This document shows positions 23,927 through 35,270 of a stretch of DNA of 64,000 bases, one piece after another. The position numbers were made by a program, and so were the translations under genes. The number at the start of each line of letters is the position of its first letter. Position 1 is the stretch's first letter. Source of the DNA: UBA8949 sp942493365 (lineage in GTDB: Bacteria; Bacillota; Clostridia; Saccharofermentanales; UBA5734). The notes under the pieces were generated by a model, which did no database searches, was not told the DNA's origin, and saw nothing but the letters and a program-made list of their open reading frames with translations. The DNA lies in contig OW818697.1 of assembly GCA_942493365.1 (NCBI GenBank), positions 1,178,001 to 1,242,000 of the forward strand, read 5' to 3'.

Positions 23927-24572
23927 AACCCAAAGCGTCCTCGACCGCCTTAACGCAGGCTGGACCATGTTTGTTGTTTGGTTTGTCAAGATCACATCAG
24001 CGCCCTTTCTGATCGTGTACTTCAAGCTGGTCGTGACGGACAAAGCCAAACGCAAACAACTTCGCCCCAAATGCATCATCATTGCCAATCATACCAGCAC
24101 ATGGGATCCCGTGCTGATCAACTATATTTTTCCGACCAAACGCATCAGCTTCATGACGGCGTCGGAACTCTTTCGATACAACAAGCTTTTCTCGGCTTTC
24201 CTAACGAGAATGGGCGCTTTTTCGGTCAATCGCAACAATCCGAACATGGATGTCCTCGGCGTATCCTCGGATATTCTGACCGCCAACAAAATCCTCGGCA
24301 TCTTCCCCGAAGGCCGGCGTTCGCTGGACGGTGAGCTGCTGCCGTTCAGCCCCGGCGTCGTGATGATCGCGCTCAACTGCGACGCACCGATCCTGCCGAT
24401 CTACCTCTCGGGGCAATACGGCCTTTTCCACCGCAAAAGAGCGGTGATCGGCGATTTGATCAACCTGTCGGATTATTGTGTCGAGAAGCACCCCCATCCG
24501 ACCAAGATCAGGGAATTGAGCGTTATGCTGCACGACAAAATGCTGAATCTGGCTCAGCAAGCCAAAGCATAA
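23913..24572 (+). CDS. 1-acyl-glycerol-3-phosphate acyltransferase family protein (PlsC-like)
   Basis: The 219-residue protein has the acyltransferase motifs NHTSTWDP (HX4D, near residue 57) and FPEGRRS (near 130), preceded by a hydrophobic helix (about 18-40) that would hold it at the membrane. It should transfer an acyl group to a lysophospholipid or glycerol phosphate. The ATG at 23913 overlaps the transporter gene by 14 nt; the ribosome binding site is weak, which fits translational coupling. A start at 23967 is a weaker alternative. Confidence 0.88.
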   Translation: MERSRTQSVLDRLNAGWTMFVVWFVKITSAPFLIVYFKLVVTDKAKRKQLRPKCIIIANHTSTWDPVLINYIFPTKRISFMTASELFRYNKLFSAFLTRMGAFSVNRNNPNMDVLGVSSDILTANKILGIFPEGRRSLDGELLPFSPGVVMIALNCDAPILPIYLSGQYGLFHRKRAVIGDLINLSDYCVEKHPHPTKIRELSVMLHDKMLNLAQQAKA

Positions 24573-25081
24573 TGCGACCGTCCGTGCGGACCATAACCTT
24601 TTCGGGTGTGCTGACCTCGTTGACCTTTGTCCTGATGATGACCGGCTACTTCACCCAGCTCGGCGAATTTTTCTGGTACATCAGCGCCATGCTGGTCATG
24701 ATCTTCGCCGTCGCGTCCTACCCCCTGGTCCAAGTCTACACCTACGCCTGTTCTGCGATATTGCTGCTCATCTTCACAAGCTTCAACATCGTCTATTTGC
24801 TGCCCTATCTGCTGTTTTTCGGACCCTATCCCATCCTGTCCAGATTCATTCAAAGGCTTCAAAGCCCCATTAAATACCTGATCAAGTGGCTCTACTTTAC
24901 CGTCGCGCTTTTTGTCATGATTATCTTTTCTAACTTGTTTTTAAACATTGACGTCTTCGATCCAATCATCGCCCTGGAGACTTTGCTTTTCGGCACCGCC
25001 GCCTTCGTAGGATTTGAATTGATCTACACACACGCCCAAAAGACGATTACTGCTTTAAGTAGTAAATTGAAAGTGGGGTAA
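24572..25081 (+). CDS. Conserved multi-pass membrane protein, last gene of the lipid operon
   Basis: The 169-residue protein has four to five predicted membrane helices (12-30, 36-55, 60-85, 105-125, 138-155). Its ATG overlaps the acyltransferase stop codon by one base (TAATG). No family could be assigned confidently; an ECF-transporter S-component or DUF2232-like fold is possible. There is no clear terminator; the rimP promoter begins immediately after it. Confidence 0.7.
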   Translation: MRPSVRTITFSGVLTSLTFVLMMTGYFTQLGEFFWYISAMLVMIFAVASYPLVQVYTYACSAILLLIFTSFNIVYLLPYLLFFGPYPILSRFIQRLQSPIKYLIKWLYFTVALFVMIIFSNLFLNIDVFDPIIALETLLFGTAAFVGFELIYTHAQKTITALSSKLKVG

Positions 25082-25087
25082 GTTCTA

Positions 25088-25116
25088 TTGCGCACCCAAT
25101 AAAACCATGTTATAAT
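25088..25116 (+). promoter_or_regulatory. Promoter of the rimP-nusA-infB operon
   Basis: TTGCGC (25088-25093), 17 bp, TATAAT (25111-25116), with an extended -10 TG at 25108-25109. Confidence 0.8.
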
Positions 25117-25139
25117 ACATCTGTTATGAGTGACTTTGG

Positions 25140-25165
25140 CAAAGAGTGGGGAAACCCGCTCTTTG
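25140..25165 (+). promoter_or_regulatory. rimP-leader hairpin
   Basis: CAAAGAGTGGG (25140-25150), GAAA loop, CCCGCTCTTTG (25155-25165): an 11-bp stem with a T-G wobble in the untranslated leader just after the transcription start. Similar GAGTGGG/CCCACTC hairpins occur before rimP in many Bacillota; a role in feedback control by NusA or in RNA stability is likely but not shown here. Confidence 0.6.
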
Positions 25166-25201
25166 TTGCTTAAGAGAGAGAAAGCAGGCCAAGCGAGAAC
25201 A

Positions 25202-25669
25202 ATGACAGTCCGAACACCCGCCGCGCAAAAGGTTTTTGACGCCGCCGCACCCCGCATTGAGGCCATGGGCCTGGAGCTGGTTGACGTGGAAATGGTGACC
25301 GAAAACAAGGCCAAATACCTGCGGCTGTACATCGACAAGCTGGGCGGGGTGGGGCTGGAGGACTGTTCTCAGGTCAGTCAGATGATCGATCCGATCATCG
25401 ACAACGAGCTCGATCTGCACACGCATGACTACCTGGAGGTTTCTTCGCCGGGCCTGGAACGTCCGCTGAAGACCGAACGCGATTTTCTGCGCTATGCGGG
25501 CGAATGGGTCGAGGTGACCTTGTACAAAGCCCAGGACGGCTGCAAGAAATATCAGGGAATCCTGGCACCCTTCAAGCCGGAGCAGATCGAAATGTTCCTG
25601 GCCGACGGCAGCAGCCGGCAGTTCCCGCGGGATCGGGTCGCCAAAACACGGCGCATGATCCGGGATTGA
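25202..25669 (+). CDS. rimP: Ribosome maturation factor RimP
   Basis: RimP binds the 30S subunit during maturation. The 155-residue protein has the N-terminal alpha/beta domain (IEAMGLELVDVEMV; LRLYIDKLGGVGLEDCSQVS; DYLEVSSPGLERPLK) and the C-terminal Sm-like beta-barrel. The ATG at 25202 is chosen from homology; a longer reading from 25130 would cover the leader hairpin. The ribosome binding site is weak (GAGAA). It is the first gene of the long translation operon. Confidence 0.93.
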   Translation: MTVRTPAAQKVFDAAAPRIEAMGLELVDVEMVTENKAKYLRLYIDKLGGVGLEDCSQVSQMIDPIIDNELDLHTHDYLEVSSPGLERPLKTERDFLRYAGEWVEVTLYKAQDGCKKYQGILAPFKPEQIEMFLADGSSRQFPRDRVAKTRRMIRD

Positions 25670-25716
25670 AAACGAATAATTGATTTTTTGGAGTAAACGG
25701 AAGGAGTTTGCAAGCA

Positions 25717-26865
25717 ATGAATGCAGAGTTGATTGAAGCCCTGCGGCTTCTGGAGAAAGAGCGGGGAATTGACGCCGAGATCCTGTTCGAAGCGATCGAA
25801 GAGGCTTTGGTATCGGCCTACAAACGGGAATTCGAGGCCAAGACCACCGACAACATCCGTGCCGAGGTGGACCGCGAGAATGGCGAAATGCGGGTCTTTT
25901 TGACGCGGACCGTCGTTGAGCAGGTCGAGGACCCCAACAGCGAGATTTCGCTGGAAGAAGCGCAGGCCCTGTCCGAGGACTTTGAACTGGGCGATATGAT
26001 GGAATACCAGCTGCGGCCGCAGGACTTTGGCCGCCTGGCTGCCCAGACCGCCAAAAACGTGATTAACCAAAAACTCTGCAGCGCCGAGCGCGAGCGGATT
26101 AACAACGAATTCAACAACCGCGTCGGCGAAATTGCCGCTGGAGTCGTCCAGCGCAAAGACCGCCGCGAGGTCATCGTCGACATCGGCCGCGCCGAGGCTG
26201 TGCTGCCCTTCAACGAGCAGGTGCGTCTGGATGGCTATAACTTCAACCAGCGCATGCGTTTTCTGATCCTCAAGGTTGACGAGAAGAAAGGCCGCCCGAT
26301 CATTTATGTGTCGCGCAGCCACCCCAATCTGGTGCGCAAGCTGTTTGAGCAGGAAGTGCCGGAAATCGCCACGGGCGTCGTCGAGATCATGTCGGTCGCC
26401 CGCGAAGCCGGTTCGCGCACCAAGATCGCCGTCGTCTCCCGCGATCCCAACGTTGACAGCGTCGGCTCCTGCGTCGGCCAGCGCGGCATGCGCGTGCAGA
26501 CGATCATGGACGAGCTGATGGGCGAGAAGATCGACATCATCGAGTGGCACCCCGACATCGCCGAATTCGTCAGCAACAGCCTCAACCCCGCCAAAGTTGT
26601 GCGGGTGGATATTCAGGAAGATGAAAAAATCGCCCGCGTCATCGTCCCCGATCACCAGCTGTCGCTGGCCATCGGCCGCGAGGGCCAGAACGCCCGCCTG
26701 GCGGCGCGTCTGACCGGCTGGAAGATTGATATCAAGAGCGAATCGCAGTATCGCGCGGCCATCGAAGCCGAGATTCTCAACCGTTTCACCGAAGCGGTCG
26801 AGGGTTCGGTGGACGAGGACGGCGAGGCTATCGAAGACCAACCGCAGCAGGACCAGGACGAGTAA
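25717..26865 (+). CDS. nusA: Transcription termination/antitermination factor NusA
   Basis: NusA binds RNA polymerase and controls pausing, termination and antitermination. The 382-residue protein has the N-terminal polymerase-binding domain (1-125), an S1 domain (about 135-200), two KH domains with DPNVDSVGSCVGQRGMRV and AIGREGQNARLAARLTGW, and a short acidic C-terminus. AAGGAG lies 10 nt before the ATG. It sits between rimP and ylxR, as in other Bacillota. Confidence 0.97.
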   Translation: MNAELIEALRLLEKERGIDAEILFEAIEEALVSAYKREFEAKTTDNIRAEVDRENGEMRVFLTRTVVEQVEDPNSEISLEEAQALSEDFELGDMMEYQLRPQDFGRLAAQTAKNVINQKLCSAERERINNEFNNRVGEIAAGVVQRKDRREVIVDIGRAEAVLPFNEQVRLDGYNFNQRMRFLILKVDEKKGRPIIYVSRSHPNLVRKLFEQEVPEIATGVVEIMSVAREAGSRTKIAVVSRDPNVDSVGSCVGQRGMRVQTIMDELMGEKIDIIEWHPDIAEFVSNSLNPAKVVRVDIQEDEKIARVIVPDHQLSLAIGREGQNARLAARLTGWKIDIKSESQYRAAIEAEILNRFTEAVEGSVDEDGEAIEDQPQQDQDE

Positions 26866-26891
26866 TTCTCGCGAGGGGAGGCGACTGACCC

Positions 26892-27179
26892 ATGCCCAAG
26901 AAAATACCCCAACGTATGTGCGTCGCCTGCCGAACCATGCGAGCGAAGAAGGAACTGATCCGGCTGGTCGCCAGCCAGGACGGGGAGATCGCCCTGGACC
27001 CCACCGGCAAGAAACCTGGCCGCGGCGCTTATATATGCCGCAGCCGGCATTGCCTGGAACAGGCCATCCGCGGCCGCCGAATGGACAAGGGACTGAAGAC
27101 ACGGGTGGATGAGAAGATCATCGCGGCGCTGGCCGCTGAGATGGCATCGCTGCCGCCCGACGAGGAGCAAGACGCGTAG
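26892..27179 (+). CDS. ylxR: YlxR/RnpM family RNA-binding protein (DUF448)
   Basis: The 95-residue protein has the family signature RMCVACR near the N-terminus, KKELIRLV, and PGRGAYICRSRHCLEQA. In Bacillus subtilis the homologue binds RNase P RNA and modulates its activity. It lies between nusA and ylxQ in the standard order. Confidence 0.94.
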   Translation: MPKKIPQRMCVACRTMRAKKELIRLVASQDGEIALDPTGKKPGRGAYICRSRHCLEQAIRGRRMDKGLKTRVDEKIIAALAAEMASLPPDEEQDA

Positions 27180-27180
27180 C

Positions 27181-27546
27181 ATGACTAAACGAGCGGCAAA
27201 CAAACCCAGTGCATCGGCCGAAGCGGTGTGGCGATTGATCGGACTGGCCACCAGGGCCCGCAAACTGCAGACCGGCGCCGATGCCGCAGCCCAGGCCCTA
27301 CGCCGGGACAACGCCTTTCTGGTCATCGTGGCCCTGGACATTGCCGAAAATTCCGGCACCAAAATCGTCCGGCAATGCGAGAACGCCGGGGTGCCGATTC
27401 GGCACTTTGGCACCAAAGATGAACTCGGCCAATGGACCGGCCATGATGAAAGAGCCGTTGCGGTTATCCAGGATGCTGGATTTGCCGGCAGAATAGCAGA
27501 ATTAATCGATGCACTGCATCATGACAAAAGTACGCTTGGAGGATAA
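27181..27546 (+). CDS. ylxQ: YlxQ, L7Ae-family RNA-binding protein
   Basis: The 121-residue protein carries the L7Ae/L30e/S12e/Gadd45 pattern (WRLIGLATRARKLQTGADA, AFLVIVALDIAENSGTKI, VPIRHFGTKDELGQWTG). It should bind kink-turn RNA. Its ATG follows the ylxR stop after one base. A 30-residue C-terminal extension follows the fold. Confidence 0.9.
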   Translation: MTKRAANKPSASAEAVWRLIGLATRARKLQTGADAAAQALRRDNAFLVIVALDIAENSGTKIVRQCENAGVPIRHFGTKDELGQWTGHDERAVAVIQDAGFAGRIAELIDALHHDKSTLGG

Positions 27547-27558
27547 GGTAGTAATTTT

Positions 27559-30660
<3,102 letters not shown>

Positions 30661-30667
30661 TCGGGCC

Positions 30668-31024
30668 ATGCAAAGATCAGACCGTGTCGGTGACGAGATG
30701 CAAAAAATCGTCGCTGACATCATCCAAAATGATCTTAAAGATCCGCGGTTGCCGGCTTTCGTTTCGGTCGTGGAGGTCAAAGCCTCCCGCGATCTGTCGC
30801 ACGCCCACATCTACATCAGTGTGATGGGTGACGACCAAGCCAAGAAGGATTGCGCGGCGGCCCTCAAAAGCGCCAGCGGCTTTATTCGCCGCGAGATTTG
30901 CAACCGCATCCGGCTGCGCATCGCGCCCGAACTGCATTTTATTGTCGACGATTCAATCGAACGCGGTATCCGCATGACCAAATTGATTGACGAGGCCATG
31001 GGGAATCAAACGAATCATGAATGA
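30668..31024 (+). CDS. rbfA: Ribosome-binding factor A
   Basis: RbfA acts in late 30S maturation. The 118-residue protein begins MQRSDRVGDEMQKIVADIIQNDLKDPRL and has the KH-like pattern SRDLSHAHIYISVMG and LRIAPELHFIVDDSIERG. It starts 7 bp after infB and overlaps the next gene by 8 nt. Confidence 0.96.
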   Translation: MQRSDRVGDEMQKIVADIIQNDLKDPRLPAFVSVVEVKASRDLSHAHIYISVMGDDQAKKDCAAALKSASGFIRREICNRIRLRIAPELHFIVDDSIERGIRMTKLIDEAMGNQTNHE

Positions 31025-32024
31025 TTTTATCGAACAAATCACCGAACGCTTGCTGGCTGCCCGACATTTACCTGGCGCAGTCTTTATGTACCCGCACGTC
31101 AGCCTTGACGGCGACGCCCTCTGCTCCATCTTGGCACTGGCCATGGTGCTGCGCCGAGTCGGCGTCAAGGTCCGAATTCCGCTGGACGAAGCTGTGCCGG
31201 ATCGCCTGAGCTTTCTGCCAGGTCTTGATCTGATTGAAAAGTACGACGAAACCCTGCTCGAGGCGATGGCGGCTGATCAGCAGCTGGCCCTGGCGGTGGA
31301 CTGCTCAGACAGCGACCGCGTCGGCTTGCGCAAGGCTTTGTTTGATCGCGCGCCGGAGTGGGCGCTCATCGACCATCACATCCCGCGCAATGAGCCCTGC
31401 AGCTTGTGCTGGATCGACCCGACCGCCGCTGCCGCCGGCGAAATGGTGTTTGACGTCATCAGCCGGATCGAAGAACGCCTGCAGCAGCGCCTGCTGGACA
31501 AAGAATCCGAGACGCTCCTGATGACGGCGGTCATCTCCGACACCGGCGGTTTTGTTTATTCCAACACGTCGGCGCGCACCTTCCGCACCGCCGCTGCCCT
31601 GATGGACGGCGAGGTCGATCTGCGCCAGATTACCTACCAGCTGTTCGACCTGACCAGCCAGGAACGCATGCGCCTGATGGGCCGCATTTTCACCGATGTC
31701 CGTTTCAGCCACGGCGGGCGGCTGGCCTTGGCCGTGGTCGATCAGAATCTGCTCAGTGATTATGGCGCATCAGATGCCGATCTGGAAGGTGTCGTCGCGC
31801 ATATTCGCAATGTGGCCGGCGTTGAAGTGGCGCTGCTGATACGTGAAGTTTCCGACAATCTCCTGCGGGTCAATATTCGCAGCGGCAATCATTTCAACGC
31901 GGCCGAATTTGCCGCCCAGTTCGGCGGCGGCGGTCACGCCAAAGCGGCCGGCCTGCAATTGCGCGACATGACCATGGAAGAGGCGGAAAAACTGATTGTC
32001 GACAAGGCAGGTGAATGGCTATAG
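31017..32024 (+). CDS. nrnA: DHH/DHHA1 phosphoesterase, NrnA-like oligoribonuclease
   Basis: NrnA degrades short RNAs and dephosphorylates pAp. The 335-residue protein has the DHH motifs SLDGDALCS (metal ligands), VDCSD and DHHIPRN (D119-H121), and the DHHA1 domain ending FGGGGHAKAAG. It overlaps rbfA by 8 nt and truB by 10 nt in the usual order. Firm for the family; good for the specific name. Confidence 0.92.
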   Translation: MNDFIEQITERLLAARHLPGAVFMYPHVSLDGDALCSILALAMVLRRVGVKVRIPLDEAVPDRLSFLPGLDLIEKYDETLLEAMAADQQLALAVDCSDSDRVGLRKALFDRAPEWALIDHHIPRNEPCSLCWIDPTAAAAGEMVFDVISRIEERLQQRLLDKESETLLMTAVISDTGGFVYSNTSARTFRTAAALMDGEVDLRQITYQLFDLTSQERMRLMGRIFTDVRFSHGGRLALAVVDQNLLSDYGASDADLEGVVAHIRNVAGVEVALLIREVSDNLLRVNIRSGNHFNAAEFAAQFGGGGHAKAAGLQLRDMTMEEAEKLIVDKAGEWL

Positions 32025-33067
32025 CCAGACCAACAGCCGAGCAATCCGGTATCATCCTGATCAACAAACCCCGCGGAATCACTTCGTTCGGGGTTGTTTC
32101 TCGCTTGCGCAAACTGACCGGCGTCCGCCGCATTGGCCACACCGGCACCCTTGATCCCTTTGCCGACGGACTACTGCCGGTCTGCATCGGCCGGGCTACC
32201 GCGGCGGTGCAGTTCATGGACGGCTATGACAAATCCTATCGACTCGGCATCGAATTTGGCCGGGCCACCGACACGCTGGATCTGACCGGTACGACGGTTT
32301 TTGAACACCAGCTGACCGCTGGCGAATTGGACGAACTCCGCAAAACAAACTTTACCGCGCTTTACGCGGCGGTCGCCGCGCTGCCGGGCGATCATCGGCA
32401 AACGCCGCCGATGTATTCGGCGGTCAAGATCGACGGCAAAAAACTTTACGAATACGCGCGTGCCGGCGAGGAAATCGAGCGTCAGGCGCGGCCGATTCGA
32501 ATCAGCGCCGCCGTCGTCGAGGCGGTTACTTTGAACGACAACATTCTGCGAGCCGACATTCGCATCGACTGCTCCAAGGGCACCTACATTCGCACCATCG
32601 CCGACGAATTGGGCAAAACGCTGGGGTTCGGCGCGCATGCCGCCAGCCTGACCCGACTGCGCTGCGGGCCTTTTGCGCTGGGCGACGCGCAGGAACTCGA
32701 GCAGCTTTTTGCCTGGCGCGCCGAATGTGCCGATCAGCCAGCCTTCACCGAGCTGCTGCGCGACAAAGGGCTGCTGCTGCCCGTCGAGCGGGCTTTCGCC
32801 GATTTCCCGACTGTACATCTGCCGGAAAGCGTAGCACTTCGACTGATCAATGGGCTGCCTATGTCCTTTGACGCGGCCGAGCTGACCGACTGGCTGCCGG
32901 ACCCAAAGCGAAGCCAGACGGCGTTTTTGCCGCCGATCGACACCGATATTGTTGCATACAGCCGCGGCTGCCTCATAGGTATCATAAAACTCCAGAATAA
33001 CGATGATGGTACCTTTCGACTCAAATCAGAAAGGGTGTTGATTGACCTTGCAGATTTTCGAGCATGA
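32015..33067 (+). CDS. truB: tRNA pseudouridine(55) synthase TruB
   Basis: TruB makes pseudouridine at position 55 of tRNAs. The 350-residue protein has GIILINKPRGITSF, the catalytic Asp47 in GHTGTLDPFADGLL, YDKSYRLGIEFGRATDTLD, and SKGTYIRTIADELG. It overlaps nrnA by 10 nt, and ribF overlaps its end by 26 nt. Confidence 0.96.
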   Translation: MAIARPTAEQSGIILINKPRGITSFGVVSRLRKLTGVRRIGHTGTLDPFADGLLPVCIGRATAAVQFMDGYDKSYRLGIEFGRATDTLDLTGTTVFEHQLTAGELDELRKTNFTALYAAVAALPGDHRQTPPMYSAVKIDGKKLYEYARAGEEIERQARPIRISAAVVEAVTLNDNILRADIRIDCSKGTYIRTIADELGKTLGFGAHAASLTRLRCGPFALGDAQELEQLFAWRAECADQPAFTELLRDKGLLLPVERAFADFPTVHLPESVALRLINGLPMSFDAAELTDWLPDPKRSQTAFLPPIDTDIVAYSRGCLIGIIKLQNNDDGTFRLKSERVLIDLADFRA

Positions 33068-35270
33068 CCTCCAACCAGCCAAGCACGCCCGCGGCGTCGG
33101 CCTGGGCTTCTTTGACGGTGTTCATCGCGGCCACCAGGAACTGCTGCGGACCTTGATTTATGAGAGCCACCGCAACGGCCTTGTTCCGGCTGTCCTGACC
33201 TTTCCCATTCATCCCGAAACCATCCTGCGCCCCAACGACCCCTTTGAAAGCTATCTCTGCGATCTGCCCGAGCGTCTCAATCTAATGGCAGAATGCGGCA
33301 TCGCCGAGACCCATTTAATGACCTTCGACGAGACTTTCGCCGCGATCGCGCCGCTGGATTTTCTCAATCAATACCTTGCTGACCGCCTGCAAGCCAAGCT
33401 GATTGTGGTCGGTCACGATTACCGCTTCGGCCACCTCGGCGCCGGCGACATCACCTTGCTGCAAAACTGGGCAGATCAACGTGATATTCGCGTCATCGTT
33501 GTCGACCAGGTCAATATCGGCGGCGAACGCATCTCGAGTTCCCGCATCCGCGACCTGATCGGCCGTGGCGACATGATCGGCGCGGCCAGCCTGCTGGGCC
33601 GCCCGTATGTCATGAGCGGCGTGGTGGTGCCTGGCCGCAAACTGGGCCGCCAAATGGGTTTTCCGACGGCCAATACAATGGTGCATCCTGAGTTGGCCTG
33701 TCCGGCCTACGGCGTTTATGCCACACGAACCAAGGTGGGTGAGCGGATCTGGAATTCCATCACCAACATCGGCTTGCGTCCGACCGTCAATCGGACTGAA
33801 CAGCAGCCACTGATCGAGACCTACATCTTTGATGCCGATCTGACGCTCTACGGCCAAACGATCGAAGTTGCTTTTCTGGAAATGATGCGGCCTGAACAGT
33901 ATTTTAATTCCTTGCTGCAGCTGGGCACCCAGGTTGACCAGGATCTGAAGACCGTGCGCGACTGGCACCGCAAGTCTGAACAGTGCCACGAAAAGGCGCG
34001 GATCGGCGACATCCCGGTCTATCTGCTGCCGACCACGCGATTCGCCCAGGCTGCGGCGCACCTGGTCTTTCTGACCCCGCTCGAAAAAAACCGCGCCTCC
34101 TGCCAGGCGCTGCTGATGCGGGTCCTGACGGCCAGCTGTCGGCGGTACCCCAGCCGCACCAGTCTGGCGACGGCGCTCGACAGCCTCTATGGCTCGACGA
34201 TTGAGGCCAATCAGGAAAAACAAGGCGATCTGCAGATCATCAACTTATCAGCCGACGGCTTGATTCGCTGGACCGACGGGTCGTCGCCCTTCCGCGAAAC
34301 CTGCGCGCTGCTGTTCGATCTGCTGTTCGAGCCGCTGCTTGACGATGCGGGGCTGTTTGACACCGAAACCTTCGAGACCGAGCGCCAAAATCTCATTTTG
34401 GAGATCGCCGCGCGTGAAAACGATCGGTCCAAATACTCATACGATCAATGCGTGGCGCTGTACTGTGGCGACCAAGTGCAGGGGCTGTCACCGATCGGTG
34501 ACCGTGAGATTCTCCAGCAGATCACGCGTCAGGATCTCAAGGCCGCCTACGACTACCTGCTCAACAGCGCCAGTGTCGCGCTGTACATCGGCGGGCAGAT
34601 CGACAACGCGACGTTAGACATTTGTCTGGCCGGCCTGCGCCGCATGCCCGTAGTCGAGAGACCCGTCATTCGACCGGCCGAAAGGCCAGCGCCTTTTGAC
34701 CCGGCGGCATCTGCCAACGTGACCGAACACAAAGCGCTGGAACAGGCGCGCATTGCCATGGCCTACACCGGGCTGCCGCCCTACTTCAGTCATCAGTCGA
34801 TCGTCGTGACAATGCTCAACAGCATGCTGGGCGGCGATGTGCACTCGCTGCTTTTTGATGTTGTCCGTGAAAAAATGGGGCTGGCCTACAGCGTTTTCTC
34901 CATGAATCAGCGCAGCCTGTCCTCCTTGTTTGTCATGGCCGGCGTTGCCCCCGATCAGGTCACCCCGGCCCTGACGGCCATCGGCCAGCAGGTGGTCAAT
35001 CTGGCGACCGGTGAATTCGAGCCGTCGCTATTTGAGCGGGCGCGGCAAATGATCGAAACCGGTATTTTATCAGCCAATGATGATTTGTCGACCTTGCTTT
35101 CGCAGCAGATTATCGGCCGCGTCTTTGGCCGCACAATGACTCGCAGTGAATCGATCAGCCTGCTGCATGCGGTTACGCCGGCCGAGGTCATCGGACTGGC
35201 CGGCCGGCTCAAACTGGTGACCTGTTATGTATTGACTTCCGACATCAGCCGGGAAGGGGTGACAACATGA
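33042..35270 (+). CDS. ribF: Fusion of RibF (riboflavin kinase/FAD synthetase) and an M16-like peptidase
   Basis: One 742-residue frame holds two proteins. Residues 1-310 are RibF: adenylyltransferase motif GFFDGVHRGH (22-31), VGHDYRFG, SSSRIRDLI, and kinase motif GRKLGRQMGFPTANT (about 198-212). It makes FMN and FAD. Residues about 318-742 are an M16 peptidase of the YfmF type without the HxxEH zinc site, usually the non-catalytic partner; the active one follows immediately. No start codon, ribosome binding site or frame change is seen at the junction (HRKSEQCHEKARIGD). The start is TTG at 33042, inside truB, with AAAGGGTG upstream. Fusion of these two families is unusual. Confidence 0.87.
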   Translation: MTLQIFEHDLQPAKHARGVGLGFFDGVHRGHQELLRTLIYESHRNGLVPAVLTFPIHPETILRPNDPFESYLCDLPERLNLMAECGIAETHLMTFDETFAAIAPLDFLNQYLADRLQAKLIVVGHDYRFGHLGAGDITLLQNWADQRDIRVIVVDQVNIGGERISSSRIRDLIGRGDMIGAASLLGRPYVMSGVVVPGRKLGRQMGFPTANTMVHPELACPAYGVYATRTKVGERIWNSITNIGLRPTVNRTEQQPLIETYIFDADLTLYGQTIEVAFLEMMRPEQYFNSLLQLGTQVDQDLKTVRDWHRKSEQCHEKARIGDIPVYLLPTTRFAQAAAHLVFLTPLEKNRASCQALLMRVLTASCRRYPSRTSLATALDSLYGSTIEANQEKQGDLQIINLSADGLIRWTDGSSPFRETCALLFDLLFEPLLDDAGLFDTETFETERQNLILEIAARENDRSKYSYDQCVALYCGDQVQGLSPIGDREILQQITRQDLKAAYDYLLNSASVALYIGGQIDNATLDICLAGLRRMPVVERPVIRPAERPAPFDPAASANVTEHKALEQARIAMAYTGLPPYFSHQSIVVTMLNSMLGGDVHSLLFDVVREKMGLAYSVFSMNQRSLSSLFVMAGVAPDQVTPALTAIGQQVVNLATGEFEPSLFERARQMIETGILSANDDLSTLLSQQIIGRVFGRTMTRSESISLLHAVTPAEVIGLAGRLKLVTCYVLTSDISREGVTT

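Noticed and set aside
25552..27102. Long open frame on the minus strand opposite rimP-nusA (516 codons)
   Set aside because: It is antisense to conserved genes, has no homology that I recognise, and arises from GC-rich codon bias.
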